Positions 22,436-35,300 of a DNA stretch of 64,000 nt are shown here, one piece after another. The translations under genes and the position numbers were made by a program. The stretch spans positions 27,072,501 through 27,136,500 of the forward strand of contig OY821787.1 in assembly GCA_963682175.1 (NCBI GenBank). Reading direction: 5' to 3'. This stretch comes from Triglochin maritima. Lineage: Eukaryota; Streptophyta; Magnoliopsida; Alismatales; Juncaginaceae. Position 1 is the first letter of the stretch, and every line of letters starts with the position of its first letter. The notes beneath the pieces were generated by a model, which was given only the letters and a program-made list of their open reading frames with translations, ran no database searches and was not told where the DNA came from.

Positions 22436-23587
22436 TCAATTCACTTGGAAAGCGAACATGACACCACGTGGGGCCAGAATACTCATGTTTGGGCCCCCCT
22501 CACAAAGAGCACAAGATGAAAAGAGAGGTTCATGAATTAGACGCAAAGGTGTCTCATTCAAAGGATCAAACTGAAAGAGCTTGAACCACTCAAGAGTTTG
22601 GGAAATAAGGGGCAAGAGAAGAAGAATTTCGCCCGTTGCAGTACTGAAGTTATGGTCCATGTTATTCTCAATTTGGATCGAATCCCCCACAATGTCATCG
22701 TGAATTGAAACCCCAAGTCTCTCAGACTGACTAGGAGTTTGACTCTGAAAGATTGTGCTTTGAATTTGTGAACGTGGTGGTGGTTCGATATCAAAAGATG
22801 AATCCTTATGTTGACAAGAACTGTCACCCTCCTCATGTTTACTTAATTGTTGTGTAATTTGACTCACATATATTTCAATAGTTTGTAGGGAATCGTGATT
22901 GGACTTCAACACATTTTGAGTGGTTTCCATGAACGTTTGGAGAGCTTGTTCTAAAGAATCAAGTTTGGGGTCAACTATGAGGTTCATGTCAGAATTTTGG
23001 AAATGTATGGGTTGGGTGGTGATGGGCTGAGAATGAGTCCAATGATTGGTCGTGGGGTGTTGGTAGAATTCAAGATATTCAGAAGGAGGATACTGGGGTG
23101 GGAATGATGTATAAGAATGTGAATAAGAATTGTCTCCCCACGAATCCATCCCTCTCGGGTTGTACGCGGATGCGTAATGGTCATATTGATCATTTTGGGA
23201 AAAGGTGTGGTCATACTCAGGCTCTAGGGGAACATAAGAACATTCCCCGATAACATGACCACTCAACCCACACCAGTCACACGGTACGGCTAGTGGTGCC
23301 ACCGGTGCACTCATTTCATTTACCACATGCATGAAAGAGGCCAAAGGTTCTTGCAACGTCTCAGTTGGAGAACCAACATACGATCCGACGTAACTAGATG
23401 GTGGTCTAGCAGTCAGTGCCTCTCTCATATTACCTGAATATGAACATTGCTCAGTCAAACAATGAAGATTGTCCCAACCATACAGGGTGTTTGTCTGAGG
23501 CACCCCAAGATGCATGGGTTCGGAGTACCAGGGAGAATTGTCCTAGTCCCAACAATGATATGGATTGTCGCCCATGTAACCATCCAT
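22436..23587 (-). pseudogene. R2 short Gag-like protein with early stop and in-frame deletion
   Basis: Expected start Met 23587 (MDGYMGD). A stop replaces Gln at about codon 15 (WDQD to WD-stop-D), so the long open frame starts at Met 23515 (359 codons). It has the zinc knuckle CDWCGLSGHVIGEC, the helical region LEQALQTFMETTQNVLKSN, and the C-terminal LISQTLEWFKLFQFDPLNE block. Compared with R8 it lacks roughly 110 residues between ENNMD and HNFSTATG, including the GWRV motif. The deletion is in frame, and the frame stays open to the end. Confidence 0.75.
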
Positions 23588-24701
23588 CTCGACAAAGAAC
23601 TCTCGAGTCGATCACTCTCACCACCACGAGGCCAAGCTCGCAAAAAGTCCTTGACTCGACCCTAAAACGCCAACAGAGAGTGTAAAGGGGAGGAGACTAG
23701 AACGTAGAAGTAGGTGAGAAGAAGATGACTCAGAGGAGAAGGGAAGAATCCCTAGAGCTAGCGTAGATAATGGGAGAAGGTAGAGGCCTAATCTAGCAAG
23801 CACGACTCAAACAACTTAAGGCTATGGGTCCTTAGGCTCGACGACGCCTAACTTCGAGGTCACTAGTCTCGACACGCCTCACCTCCCTACAACGAAGACC
23901 ACAATACCCATCAAGTGATACCAAATCCAGAGATCCAGTACCTCCTACTATCGACAATGCAGGCGACGTCGATCAGGTCATGACAGTCTCAACTAGATCA
24001 CTCTCCTAGTGTGTCCGAATTCCTTAGGGTCAATGTCTACTTGCTTTTAGATTAAGGATTTACTTGAGTGTGCTTTTTGGGGCTAAGGGTGGGGTGATGA
24101 AATCCCCCACCTTATCTTTGAAGACTATAGGTGATGCCCCTTAAAGATATTTTGAAATCTTAGGCTAGCAAGCAACTCACCAAACAAGCACTCACCTCAC
24201 TCTTGTCCAGATGCACCTCACTAACTAATGCATGCTTTAACCATGCATGAATGAGAGAATGGGTGCACGTACCTCACACCAGAAATCAACAACAAAAATT
24301 TAAAGAAAAGAAAAGACAAATGCATGCAAGGTCTACAAATGATGCATGACCTAGATGGCAAGAAGTCTAATCTTTTGCTTTGAGTTTTATGGTCCAAGTT
24401 GTCTTAAAGGGGAATTGATTAATCTGGGAGCTAACTACAGGTTGAAACATGACAAATTGAACTCCCAGACTACTACCCTGAAACAACAAACCACCAGAAC
24501 AAAAATGGGAGCAAACAAAGCTCACCAGGTTGCCAATTGGCGTTCTCAGACCGCTGATTGGCGGTCCAAAATGCCGTTCTCTTCTCACAATTTCTCCTGG
24601 TGTGTCCCCTTGATGCTGCAATGTCCCTGAAACAAAAATAAACTAAAAACAAAGGATTAAAACCACTCGAATCGTCCAAACCAGAGTCTGGACAGAGCAC
24701 C
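23588..24701 (-). other. R2 leader
   Basis: Non-coding leader like that of R1, with the splice-donor-like GTACGTGC (complement near 24268) and the GGGGGATTTCATCACC block near 24100. The palindromes near 24530-24570 are partly degraded. Confidence 0.65.
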
Positions 24702-24719
24702 TCCCCGGCAACGACATCA
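24702..24719 (-). other. R2 primer binding site, decayed
   Basis: Positionally equivalent to the tRNA-Asp PBS, but the seven bases nearest the LTR (GGCGCCA on the + strand in other copies) read GACATCA. Priming would probably fail. Confidence 0.75.
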
Positions 24720-24725
24720 AAAACT

Positions 24726-25724
24726 TGTTTAATCATTTTTTAAATACCGCAAGTGCATGGCTACGTTGAATCGGTGGCAAGTACGGGTCGATCCACAAGG
24801 AGGTGTGCAGACTATGGTGTGTTCGAAGGAAAGTGGGAAAAGAGGGGAAGAAGTTGTGATTACACTAAACTAGACTAACTACACTAAACGAGTAAGCATC
24901 AAACAAGGAAAACGAAAGCAAGGGAATTGAAAGCTGGAAATCATTACTACACATTACTCTAACAATTAAACTAAAGAAGAAAAGAAACATTCTAACTACT
25001 TTAGCCTACAATCAAAGAAATAAAACTAAGCTAAACATGCATAAAGAAACAACATAAGAACAAAACAGTGGAAAAATTATTTTATTCGATGACTCACATT
25101 GAAGGTAGCATTCTTATCCACCATGAAATTTTGCTCCAAGTAGAGAGAATGCCACCAAGAAATGGGTAATTACAATAGAAGGTGACGAGTTCTTTTTATA
25201 GCCATAGAAAAAGGTAATCCGGGCAATCCCCCGGTATCAGACTAAACAAATACCAGAAATGGACTAAATACACACTAATACACGTTCCACATAAACGTAG
25301 CGGATCCGGACCAAACGTGACCGCCAATTAGCGGTCTTAGACCGATAATTGGCGGTCTACAGTGTTTGGATCACTCTGGATTTTCTTGTGGGCTTTTCTG
25401 GATGGCTTTGTTTGTCTTTGATGCATCTACTCCGCTTGTTGGAGCTCTGACCTGAATAGAATTGCCAAAATACTCCCAATGATGATGTGAAGTATTCTTG
25501 TTTGCTCATTGGTCATTCGATCTTACGTTCAGGTCCTTCGATCTTGCATCTTAGTCCTTGAGTCTCCCAACTCATTCCTTTTTCTTGCTTTTAGGTCATT
25601 TTATGCCTCTTCTCTTCAAACCTATTTATTTCTGAAATTCCAACATAAAACTCGTCACGTAGCATTGTTTTGGTAAATATAATGGATATAAGTTACAAAT
25701 GTAAGCATGAAATGATGTCAATGA
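24726..25724 (-). repeat. R2 5' LTR with an internal deletion of about 345 bp
   Basis: Matches 19465-20805, but the part corresponding to about 19680-20050 is missing at about 24940. Inverted USE degraded (CGGTATCAGAC); TATA context altered (TTTTTATAGCC). Ends ...GATGTCAATGA. Confidence 0.85.
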
Positions 25725-25965
25725 ATGTGGACCTCCACCAACGGGTTGCCTTGCCATCAAACACATAGGTGGCCAGATCCACCTGCCTCTCTGGAGGACA
25801 TCCAATCGCTTGGAAGATCTTCCAGATCTTAAAGACCTAGTCTTTAGCTGACTCAGGTTTACCACTGTCGTCAAAAGATTGTGAGTGCTAGTGCATAAAC
25901 TGATCATGAATTGCCCCCACTACAGCCTTCTCAGACTAGCACTCAAGAAACTCACACAGCCTATA
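25725..25965 (-). pseudogene. Ty3/gypsy gag, N-terminal part
   Basis: Minus strand: HSQSFDDSGKPESAKD, then after a stop VFKIWKIFQAIGCPPERQ VDLATYVFDGKATRWWRST. This is the classic start of the retrotrans_gag domain. At least three stops. It continues at 19459 after R2 is removed. No clear start codon or PBS is visible before the adjoining LTR-like block. Confidence 0.85.
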
Positions 25966-27553
25966 TGTATATATATAAGACGGTGCATTATATAATATAG
26001 GGAGTCAATGTATGATTACATAACGACAAAATATACAACATATAGAAATGTAATTATATCAACCTCAAAAAAGTGGAGGACATGATATGTTCTGGGTGTG
26101 CTCAACCTCAAACACCACCTCCCATCGACGCTCACGACATGAAATGCGAACATAAACTATGCCTGAGTTTCCCATAAGGAAACACCGTATGCCAAACTCC
26201 TAAATGCATGAATTAAACAATAATATGACATGTTATGGAAATGCAAAATATCATAGCAGACACAACCAACACGGGTCTCAAGGGTCCACTCACCCCAACC
26301 CCACAATCACTCGTGCACACAAGGCACCTGTCAGATAATCATCAACCAACAATCACACGTGCGCAAAGGCATCGCTAGTCAGAGTCTGGCCACAAACACA
26401 TGTGCTCAAAGGTTCCGCCGGTCAGAGTTTCGGCCACAAACACACTTGCACACAAGGCACGTGCTCCGTAGAGCCACAACTACGATCGCTATCAGGCCAG
26501 AATCTCCTTCCCATTGCCCCCATAAGGTTCGGCAAACCCATTGCCTTCCAGACTGATCACAACAATAAACATCACACGCAAGAGATTCAAAACTGGGTAC
26601 AATCGGTCAAATGAAACACAGATCGTGGTTGACCGAACCCCACACAAATATGGTCAAACCGAACTAACTACAAACCGGTCGAACAGCAAAGGTGACCCGT
26701 TTGACAGGAAGCATCATGTAATTCCCTCCTCTCGTTCAAAGAGCACAATCGATCGAACAACAAGACAAACCAGTCTACCAAAAACTTCTAGTAAATCCCG
26801 AGATCGAATCAAATTACACCGGTCGACCGAAACAATTGTTGCTTGAAAACAATCACGTTATCTTAAGTCATCAGTCAGACGAAATCACAGGGTGGTCAAT
26901 AGTTTTGTGGTCTACACCCCCAACCGACATAAAAGAGTGCTTTCAGTCGAACGACAAAGGGCCCAACTCCACCGAAAACTCCCAGAGCCTCCATCTTCTT
27001 GCTTAAAATGCATAACCGATAGACCACCCAAGGGTACCGTTCGACTGGGGTAAGAGATAAATGCCCAAATTACACTACGATCGGTCGACTGAATCGAGCA
27101 CCGGTCGACCGAATTAGAGCAGAATTCTGCTGCACAAACTCCGACAAGTCTTTCAACGTACTGTCGACTACTCAAACACTCACACTAGCTTTGGTGAGCA
27201 TAAAAGTAAAGCTTGACATACCTTGAAGTCTTGGAGAAGCCTTAGAAGATCAACCGCGAGTGTTTCCACGCCAATGAGCTTTCTCCGGCGAATTCCTCCC
27301 GAGCAACAATCACTACAACTCCGGCAATCGCGACCGCAACTCCGTGCACACCGCTCACCCAACCTCGCCGGAGCTTCGAAGAGCTTGAGCGAAAAGATTA
27401 GAGAGTGAATTGAGAGTGAGAGATGAGTGAGGAGAAAGAGAGAGAATCAAACCTTTTGTACTCTCTCCCCAATCAATCTCAGTCGTCAATCCAATCTCTC
27501 TTCACTCAACAACCTAAACACCAAATAACCCACTAAACAAGGGTTAGGACATA
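25966..27553 (-). repeat. Diverged chromovirus-like LTR next to gag
   Basis: The left part resembles the 6609 LTR (CCTGAGTTTCCCATAAGGAAAC versus the same run near 6897; CCGTATGCCAAACTC), and the palindrome CGGTCGACCG recurs near 26818 and 27100. Elsewhere the two are too different to be the paired LTRs of one recent insertion. The right part (27200-27540, minus sense) has a GAGAGA-rich leader and a splice-donor-like CAAG|GTATGT. It could be the 5' LTR and leader of a related element. Confidence 0.5.
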
Positions 27554-28225
27554 TGATTGACATCATATCATGCATATATTTGTGTCTCATATCCTTTATT
27601 GTTAGCCTCCACAATGCTACGTAGTGACTTTTATGTTTAAGTTTCAAGAATAAATAGGTTTGGGAAGAAGAGACTCAAAAAGGACTTAAAAGTAAGGAAA
27701 ATGACTGAATTGCAGAACTTATGGACTGAGATGCAAGAGAGAATGACCCAGATTTATGGACTGAGATGCAAGAGACAATGACCAAATCAAGAATCTCCAC
27801 ACCATTATGAGAGTATTTTGGCAATTAGATCCTGGCTCAAACATCAACAACCAAATCGGGTTCATCAAAACATCAAGAAATCAAGCCAGAAACGAGCCGC
27901 CAAAATCTAGACACGATCAAACCATTCTAGACCGCCAATTGGTGGTCCAAATTGGTCCAAACCATTCATGGGTTAGTTGGGTCATTTATTATGTTATTTT
28001 ATATCCATTTATATTATGCGTTTATTCCCATACCGGGGGATCGTCCCGATTGCCTTTTTCTATGACTATAAATAGAACTCTTCCTTCTCCTTGTATTTAC
28101 CCATTGCTTGGGGGCATTCTCTCTACTTAGAGTAAGCCTTGGAGCAAAACTTAAGTGGATAATAATGCTACTTGTAATGTGAGTCATGTAAACAATTTGA
28201 ATAAAATTATTTCGTGTTACCTCTC
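27554..28225 (+). repeat. Family R LTR fragment, + orientation
   Basis: Begins with the canonical 5' end TGATTGACATCAT and runs through a single palindrome copy, a degraded USE (TCCCATACCGGGG near 28033), the TATA box TATAAATAG (near 28066) and AATAAA (near 28202), then stops matching. U5 is missing. Confidence 0.75.
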
Positions 28226-29313
28226 TCTTGTAGTGTTACAATACTGGTCAAATCTCAAGTAGTTTCAGAAGATGTACGTAAAATCTCTAAGCTACCTCAC
28301 AGGAATGAACAACTCTTATTTTAATAAATACGGGATCATGAAATGCGAAGAAACAAATCACCATAATGATGAGGAAATCTGTAAAGAAGTAATCTTCTCA
28401 AGGAATTGAATCTGTGAGAAAATAAACTTGAAGTTGGAGACAATACCTGTTACTAGTATACATCACAACTCGAAACTAGCCATCTCAAGATTAACTCATT
28501 AACAAATTCTATAAGATCTTACTTTTTGCAAAATATACCTAAGAGGGGAAATTTCTTTAAGTAATACAGGTCTAGATTATCACACTACTTTTGTAGATTT
28601 TAGGGGTCAAATTATGAATGAGTGTTATTGTTCTGGTTTTGTAATAATAAATTGTTTAACAGAATAATTAGAGTTAGATTAATATATTCTCACCTTCCAT
28701 TATCGCTTCCCAACTGATGACACAATAAAAAAACTCCAACTAAGAAGTTGTACAAGGGACTACCTTAGACCCATATAATTGTTTTATTGTGTTTATACAC
28801 CTTGTAGTAAATAAAAGTTCATAATTAAATATTTGAACATTGTAGATAAAAATTTAAATAAAAATAAGAAACTAAAACAACAGATTTCTTTCTTTTTCAA
28901 TAAGAACAATTAATTTACAGAGTGATTGAAGAACCTCTTTATAAATAATTAGGGAAGTTAGAAGAGGCAATGACAATTACATCTGGGGAAGTAAGTTAAA
29001 TTGTTTCTTTCATTCTTTGATCTTACGCAAATTCTGTGTTCTGATCTTATATATGACGATCATCAAATTTGTTGTCATTATCATTATCATTTAATATTTT
29101 AAATTATTCGACCAAATGGTTAATCGACAATCTGGTATCTTCTCGAAAATATAAAATGTGTATCAAGCATGAAACCTTTTCCCATTGTCTTATATTGTGG
29201 TTTCGTCCTTGATCTAATATAAATTGCTATGTGGTTGTTAGAGGGTTGAACTCCTTTGTAATGATTTTGTAGACATGTTATGTGTTATCTGTTGACATCA
29301 AATATGTCACTTC
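28226..29313. other. Unassigned AT-rich DNA
   Basis: About 1.1 kb with no ORF, repeat or known terminus that I can recognise. It is one of the few stretches that may be old single-copy host DNA. Confidence 0.4.
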
Positions 29314-29761
29314 CACTACTACAGAAGAGGGAATATACGTCGGATGTACGGGGATATATACGTCGGATATAAGCACTCCCCGATCCGACCTCTATGTGTG
29401 CGCCGTCTATACATAGACGTCAGCTATCGTATAGCCGACGTCTATCCCTAAAGAATATACGTCGGCTATATGTAGAAGCCGACGTTTATTCGTTAACGCA
29501 TAGACGTCGGTCTATACAACACCCGACGTCTATTCTTTAGGGATAGATGTTGGTGATATAACAGACGACGTATATTCTTTAGGGATAGACGTCGGTTATA
29601 TAATAGACGACGTATATTCTTTAGGGATTGACGTCGGTGAACTAACATGCGACGTCCATTCCTAATGAATATACGTTGGATTCCACATAAAGCCGACATC
29701 AATTCCTTTCTTCAGAGGAATAGACGCCGGCTAGTACAAACAGTGGTTGTCTATTCCTAAA

Positions 29762-31161
29762 TGTTGAACATTTTATATTAAACCGCAAGTGCACTGCCGC
29801 GTTGAAGCGGTGGCAAATACGGGTCGTCCTCAAGGAGGTGAGCAGGCTCTCGTTTGCACAAAATCAAGTGGCAAAAAAATGGAAGGGAGTTTGGATTATG
29901 CTACGCTACGCTACACTACGAAGTATGAAATGCGAAAAAAAGCAACAAACGATTAACTAGAACTAAACTAAGAACGAAAGACGAGTGCTGTAATTCAGAA
30001 ATGGAAAACCCCTAAGTGGTGGAGTAAGTGCACACAGACAAAGTGGTGGGTGATGAACACATTCTTTAAGCACAAATGAAGGTGGTGTTATCATGCATAG
30101 GAAGTGTCTAAATGTTATGGCAAAACCTATCAATCTATTCACCTACCTAGTTGATTAACATTTACATATACAAGTTGTTTATTTCAGAACATAAACAAGC
30201 ATGAGAGGTGTCTAATCATTTTGGGAAAACTCATCAAGTTATAAATTCTATCCTAAACAAGCAAGCATACATTCATGTTTTATCAACACATTGGAAATAA
30301 AGCATTCATTCCATTCTCTAATGCATGTATGAACATCTACTCCACCCCCCAAAGGGGATGGAACTACTCACTACACATTACACTAATTATTAAACAAAGC
30401 AATGTAAGGATATTAACTAAGCTACTAAAACTAATCAAAAGAAATTAAACAAAGTAAAGCAAGAAATATGAAACAAAGTAAAACAAGCAAAATGAAACTA
30501 ATAACATAACAAAGAAACTTTCAAGTAGCATCCTCCTACTTTAGTGTGTGCTTCAAGGCCTCACTTCTGGTAGGAAGAATAGCCACTCAAAATATGGATT
30601 GATTACAATAGAAGGTGAAGAGTTCTATTTATAGCCATAGAAAAAGGCAATTCGGGACAATCCCCCGATGTGGGACTAAACAAATACCAGAAATGGACTA
30701 AATACACAATAATACACGACCCACCAAAATCTTAGAGGATTTAGGCCAAAATAGACCGCCAATTAGCGGTCTTGGACCGCCAATTAGTTGTCTATATGAT
30801 TCAGATCTCGCTAAGTTTTCTTCTGGGCTTTTCTGGATGTCTTTGGTGATCTTTGATGCATCTACTTTGCTTGTTGGAGCTCCGACCCGACTAGAATTGC
30901 CAAAATACTCCCCATGATGGTGTGGAGTATTTTGTTTTGCTCTTTGGTCCTTCGGTCTTATGTTCAGGTCCTTGTCCCTTGCATCTTAGTCCCCAGATCT
31001 CACAATTCAGTTCTTTTTCCCAGCTTTAGGGTCCTTTTTTGCTTCATCTCTTCAAACCTATTTATTTCTGAAATTCAAACATAAAACTCGTAACATAGCA
31101 TTGTTTAGGTGAAAGATAATGGATATATGGTGAAAATATGAGCATGAAATGATGTCAATCA
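29762..31161 (-). repeat. R3 3' LTR (1400 bp)
   Basis: On the + strand from TGTTGAACATTTT to GATGTCAATCA. U5 block, inverted TATA (about 30628), inverted USE (about 30665) and degraded palindromes (about 30755-30790) are visible. Confidence 0.85.
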
Positions 31162-32374
31162 AATACCCCCACACCTAACTTTTGCTAGTCCCGAGCAAAA
31201 TAAAGAAAGGAAAAAGCATACGAGAAAAACAAGAAATCCTAACTCACTTTCGTAGGAATCACGGTTGCACTTAGCACGTGCAACAAGCCGTTAATCCTCC
31301 TTGTCGCCAAGGAGGAGGAGTGTATTCTCCTGAGGGTTTTCAGCGGATACACACACAAAATCTGAACAAGATGCATTAATCAATCTAGCTACATGAAACG
31401 TTGGACTTATTTTGTCGATCATGGGACGCGGTAATACTACGTGTCGACTCTATATATGTAATCAGTCCACACACCTAGCCTAATGAATTATTCGTGAAAG
31501 TTAGCCAAGGACTTAAGTGAAAGACATGGGCAACCTTAACTTCTGAATTTGATACAATGTGTAAACTCCATTTCGGTTCTTATTTGACACTTTTTTTTCT
31601 TTTTTTTCTTTCTTTTTCTTTGGAGCATTTTATTGGTTGGTGTTTGATTCTCCCAGGGTCGGGTTTCATACCTCATTGCCTATGAGGACTTACACTATCA
31701 TGTACACCTTCCCCTAAATCTCCACATAGGGCGATCCCTACCTTCCCCTAAATCCTAATGCATCAAGTTCAAGACAATTTTGGGAGCTTTCTTTTTACTT
31801 TGCGTATCAACGGTTTTGCACATGCTAAACACACGCAAAACCTAGAAAAACATTTTCTTTCGCAAACACATGAAGATTTTGAAAGAAATGTGAAAATTTT
31901 AAAGCACTAGGCAAGCAAAAAAAGACAAGTCACCCAAGGATCATGGCAAGCAAATATATCAATGTTAAATGCAGCACACTAACATGACCCTATCAGTACA
32001 CACAAAAGAAAACAAAATCAAAGGAAAAAGACTCGACTATGTACAAACGTAAAAAACCCCCTACACCTACTTCATGCATTGTCCTCAATGAATGTGAGCA
32101 TGATAATACATGGATTTATGCATGAGAAAGGTAAGATCTCACCAACGTGAAGCGCAACAGGAAGTTCGTGTTTATGTTGATGGACACAAACCCGAATTTC
32201 CTCAAAACATGGGAGATACTGAAGAAGGGAGACAAATACGTGAAGAAATGGGGCCCAAGTACACAAGGGTTGGGACCCACAACAATCGATGCTCACTGAA
32301 GGAGTCTTTTATTGTTTTTTAATGATTTTTTACATGATATATACAGCAACAACGATGTTCTCATAATCATTTGG
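31162..32374 (-). other. R3 3' non-coding region with paired hairpins
   Basis: Polypurine tract next to the LTR, then hairpin stems GTTGCAC/GTGCAAC (about 31265-31285) and CCTCCTTG/CAAGGAGG (about 31296-31316) on the + strand. A shorter version of the 3' region of R1 with an internal deletion near 31750. Confidence 0.65.
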
Positions 32375-35300
32375 TCAAGGAACATCAAATGAGAACATCA
32401 AGTCATGAGGACCAGAGACTTGCCGAGACGGGTAAACTTCACCAGTACTTTGAGGTGTCATGTGGGGTGAAAGGTCAAAGCTGAAAGGCTCGAACCCCTC
32501 ATGATCTTGGTTGGGTGTGGGCAACAAAGAATAAAGTTGTGTTTCCTCACTATGGTTTAGTTGCTCATCGAACAAAACCCTCCAACCAATAGGTGAGTGC
32601 ATCGGAATGAGTTCCTCAGGCTCATTCGATGGATGCAGCAGACCTGCATCACTAAGAATGGGGCTTCTCCCCAAGTCATCCAACAAGGACCGCCCACCAT
32701 CATTTAGATCATCAAGCATAAGCTCGTTCATAGGTGGTCCTTGTTGGAGTCAATATGAAGCTCAAATGGCTCAATGGCCATGGGACATGAGGTAGAGACA
32801 CCTTCTGGTATAGGCATATGATGAGGTGTCTCACACTCACTAGTACTCTCAACTGAATCATGCAACGAACACTCCTTTTGGACATTTATGTTTGATGTCA
32901 ACTCACTCTGTTGCATTGCAAAGACAGGCAATGAGTTTTCGCTGGCCCCACAAACATTCTCAATGGATTGCATTGGGGTTAGGGGTGTTCGTTGATTTTG
33001 TGGTGCTTTCTCCAATTGGCGGATGAGATCTAGATTTAAAGGTTGATCCATGGGCTCATGTTGCCTACCAGAGTTGAACACATGAAACTCGGCACCCATG
33101 TTACCGAATGAGAGCTTCATGAGACCATTTCTACAATTAATTAAGGCGTTGGAAGTTGCCAGAAATGGTCTACCCAAAATCAAAGGTATTTGAGAGTGGC
33201 TGTTCGCAACAGGATTGGTATCAAGGACAACAAAATCGACTAGAAATATAAAATCTCCAACTTTGATTAGCACGTCCTCGATAATCCCCTTTGGAATACG
33301 AATGGATCTGTCCGCCAATTGGAGGGTGATCTTAGTTGGTTTCAATTCTCCCAAATTTAAGTGTTGATAAATAGAAAATGGGAGGAGGTTGACCGTTGAT
33401 CTTAAATCAAGCAAAACATTACTCATGCTAGTGTCCCCTATCGTACACTGAATAGTAGGACACCCAGGGTCCTTGTATTTTGTGTAGCCGGGATTGGAAA
33501 AAAGTGAACTTACATTTGCAGCCAAGAATGCTTTCTTATTAACATTGGTCTTCCTGTTGGTTGTACAGAGATCCTTCAACACTTTGGCATATTAAGGTAT
33601 TTGTTGGATGACATCCAACAAGGGGATGTTAACCTTCACTTGCTTGAATACCTCTAATAATTTATCCATCGTGTCACTCTGCTTTTTGGTTAACCTACTT
33701 GGATAGGGAGCTTTTGGCAGGTAGGTCTTCTGCGGTGCCTGAGAAAGAAGCCTTGGTGTATTACCCTCACCCTCATCCTCTTCTTCACCACCATTGCCAC
33801 TGAGGGGCTGCATAGATGGTGGTGGTTGTGGCAAGGAAATGTGATTGTCAACCTGTTTTCCATTCCTTAAGGTCACAATGGAATTGACATGGTGAACAGG
33901 TTCCTCCACATGGTTCACTTGCCTCCCCCGTGGTACCACATTTTCATTTTGCATGTGTTGTTGCTGGTACATGCGGGGGTTAGCCTCAGGCTGGCTAGGC
34001 AAAGACCCTCTCTCTCTTTCATGTACGGACTGAGCCAATTGGCCCATCTGAAGCTCTAGAGATTTGACGGTCTGCTGATTTGAAGTGAGAACTTGACTTG
34101 TGGATGACATAAAGTTTTTCACAGTGTTCTCAAGTCCACGAGTCAAGTTCTCAAGCGAATTAAACCGGGTTTCAAAGTTGTTAGAATTTGGGAAACCTGG
34201 TGGATTGGTGCTTGGAACTTGGGGTTGCTGATATGAATGAGCATGCATGGGAGGTTGGTGTGGTTGATTAGGTGGTCGAGAGGAGGTTGAACGACCACCC
34301 GGGGCATTATTTTGGTTCTATGAAAAATTAGGGTGGTTCCTCCATCCAGGATTATAAGATGATGAGTATGGGTCATTCCAAGCTCTGTCATAGATGGCAT
34401 TGACATGTTCCATCTCAGGAGGAATGGACGCACACTCGTTTTCTACATGACCTATCCTTCCACATGAATGACAGGGAACTCGACCAGATGTGGACATGTG
34501 AGGTGCACTTTGATGGTTTTGGAGCTCAATCGAATCCATACGGCACATTAAGGCCGCCATGCGTGCCTCGGTGGCCGTAGTGGTATCGATAGCAAATGCG
34601 GTACCTGATCTAGTCGAGTTTGCATTCGCGATCCTCGCTCCTATACTAGATGATGCAGGTGGTTCCCTTACACTCTCCCATTGCATTGTTTTCTCAGTAA
34701 GGTCTTCTAGGAAAGCCCATGACTCCCTTTCATCCTTTCCAAAGAACTCTCCTTGACACATGGACTCAAGGAGCGTTCGGGAAGGGATGTGAAGACCCTC
34801 GTAAACAATATGACAAAGACGCCACAACTCAATGCCATGGTGAGGGCATGAGGATAGTAGCTCCTTAAACCTCTCTAGATATGCATGAAATGTTTCGGTC
34901 TCAAGTTGATAGAACGAATTGATTTCGTTCCGCAATTTTTGAGTTTCAATGATTTGGTAAGTACTTCTTGACGAATGCAGATTGAAACTCATCCCAAGTC
35001 CTAAAGGCATTCACATGGTTGTTGTACAACCACTTCTTGGCATCATCCTTAAGCGCAAAGGGGACAAGCCTAAGATGAATGGAGTCTGTGATAAGTTGTT
35101 GCAGTTTGAACATAGCACAAACCTCCTCAAATTCCCTGAGAAAGATATAGGGGTCACCTTTCCCAGTGAAGTGAGGGATCATGGAAATAAACTAAGGCTT
35201 AACCTCAAAATGGTTCCCATTTGCCTCTCACAATACGATGCATGAGGGTAGAGCTGTACGGCTCGAGTAGCATCGATCACGAAGAGGTATGGGAACGACA

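Larger units (their letters stand above)
19465..25724 (-). mobile_element. Family R element R2, 6.3 kb, inserted in gypsy gag
   Basis: Minus-strand element with LTRs 19465-20805 and 24726-25724. It is flanked by ACGTG (19460-19464) and ATGTG (25725-25729), a target duplication with one C-to-T type change. Deleting the element and one copy restores the gypsy gag reading (WWRSTSTVAFEDSEG). The interior holds the Gag-like ORF at 22436-23587, a decayed PBS and the usual 3' non-coding hairpin region (first hairpin damaged). No pol. Confidence 0.88.

Noticed and set aside
29493..29702. 69-codon repetitive open frame (minus strand)
   Set aside because: It is only the translation of CACTA subterminal repeats.
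29330..29755. Regularly repeated GACGTC motifs resembling a CRISPR-like or satellite array
   Set aside because: Motifs are short, in both orientations and unevenly spaced, next to CACTA termini; they are transposon subterminal repeats.
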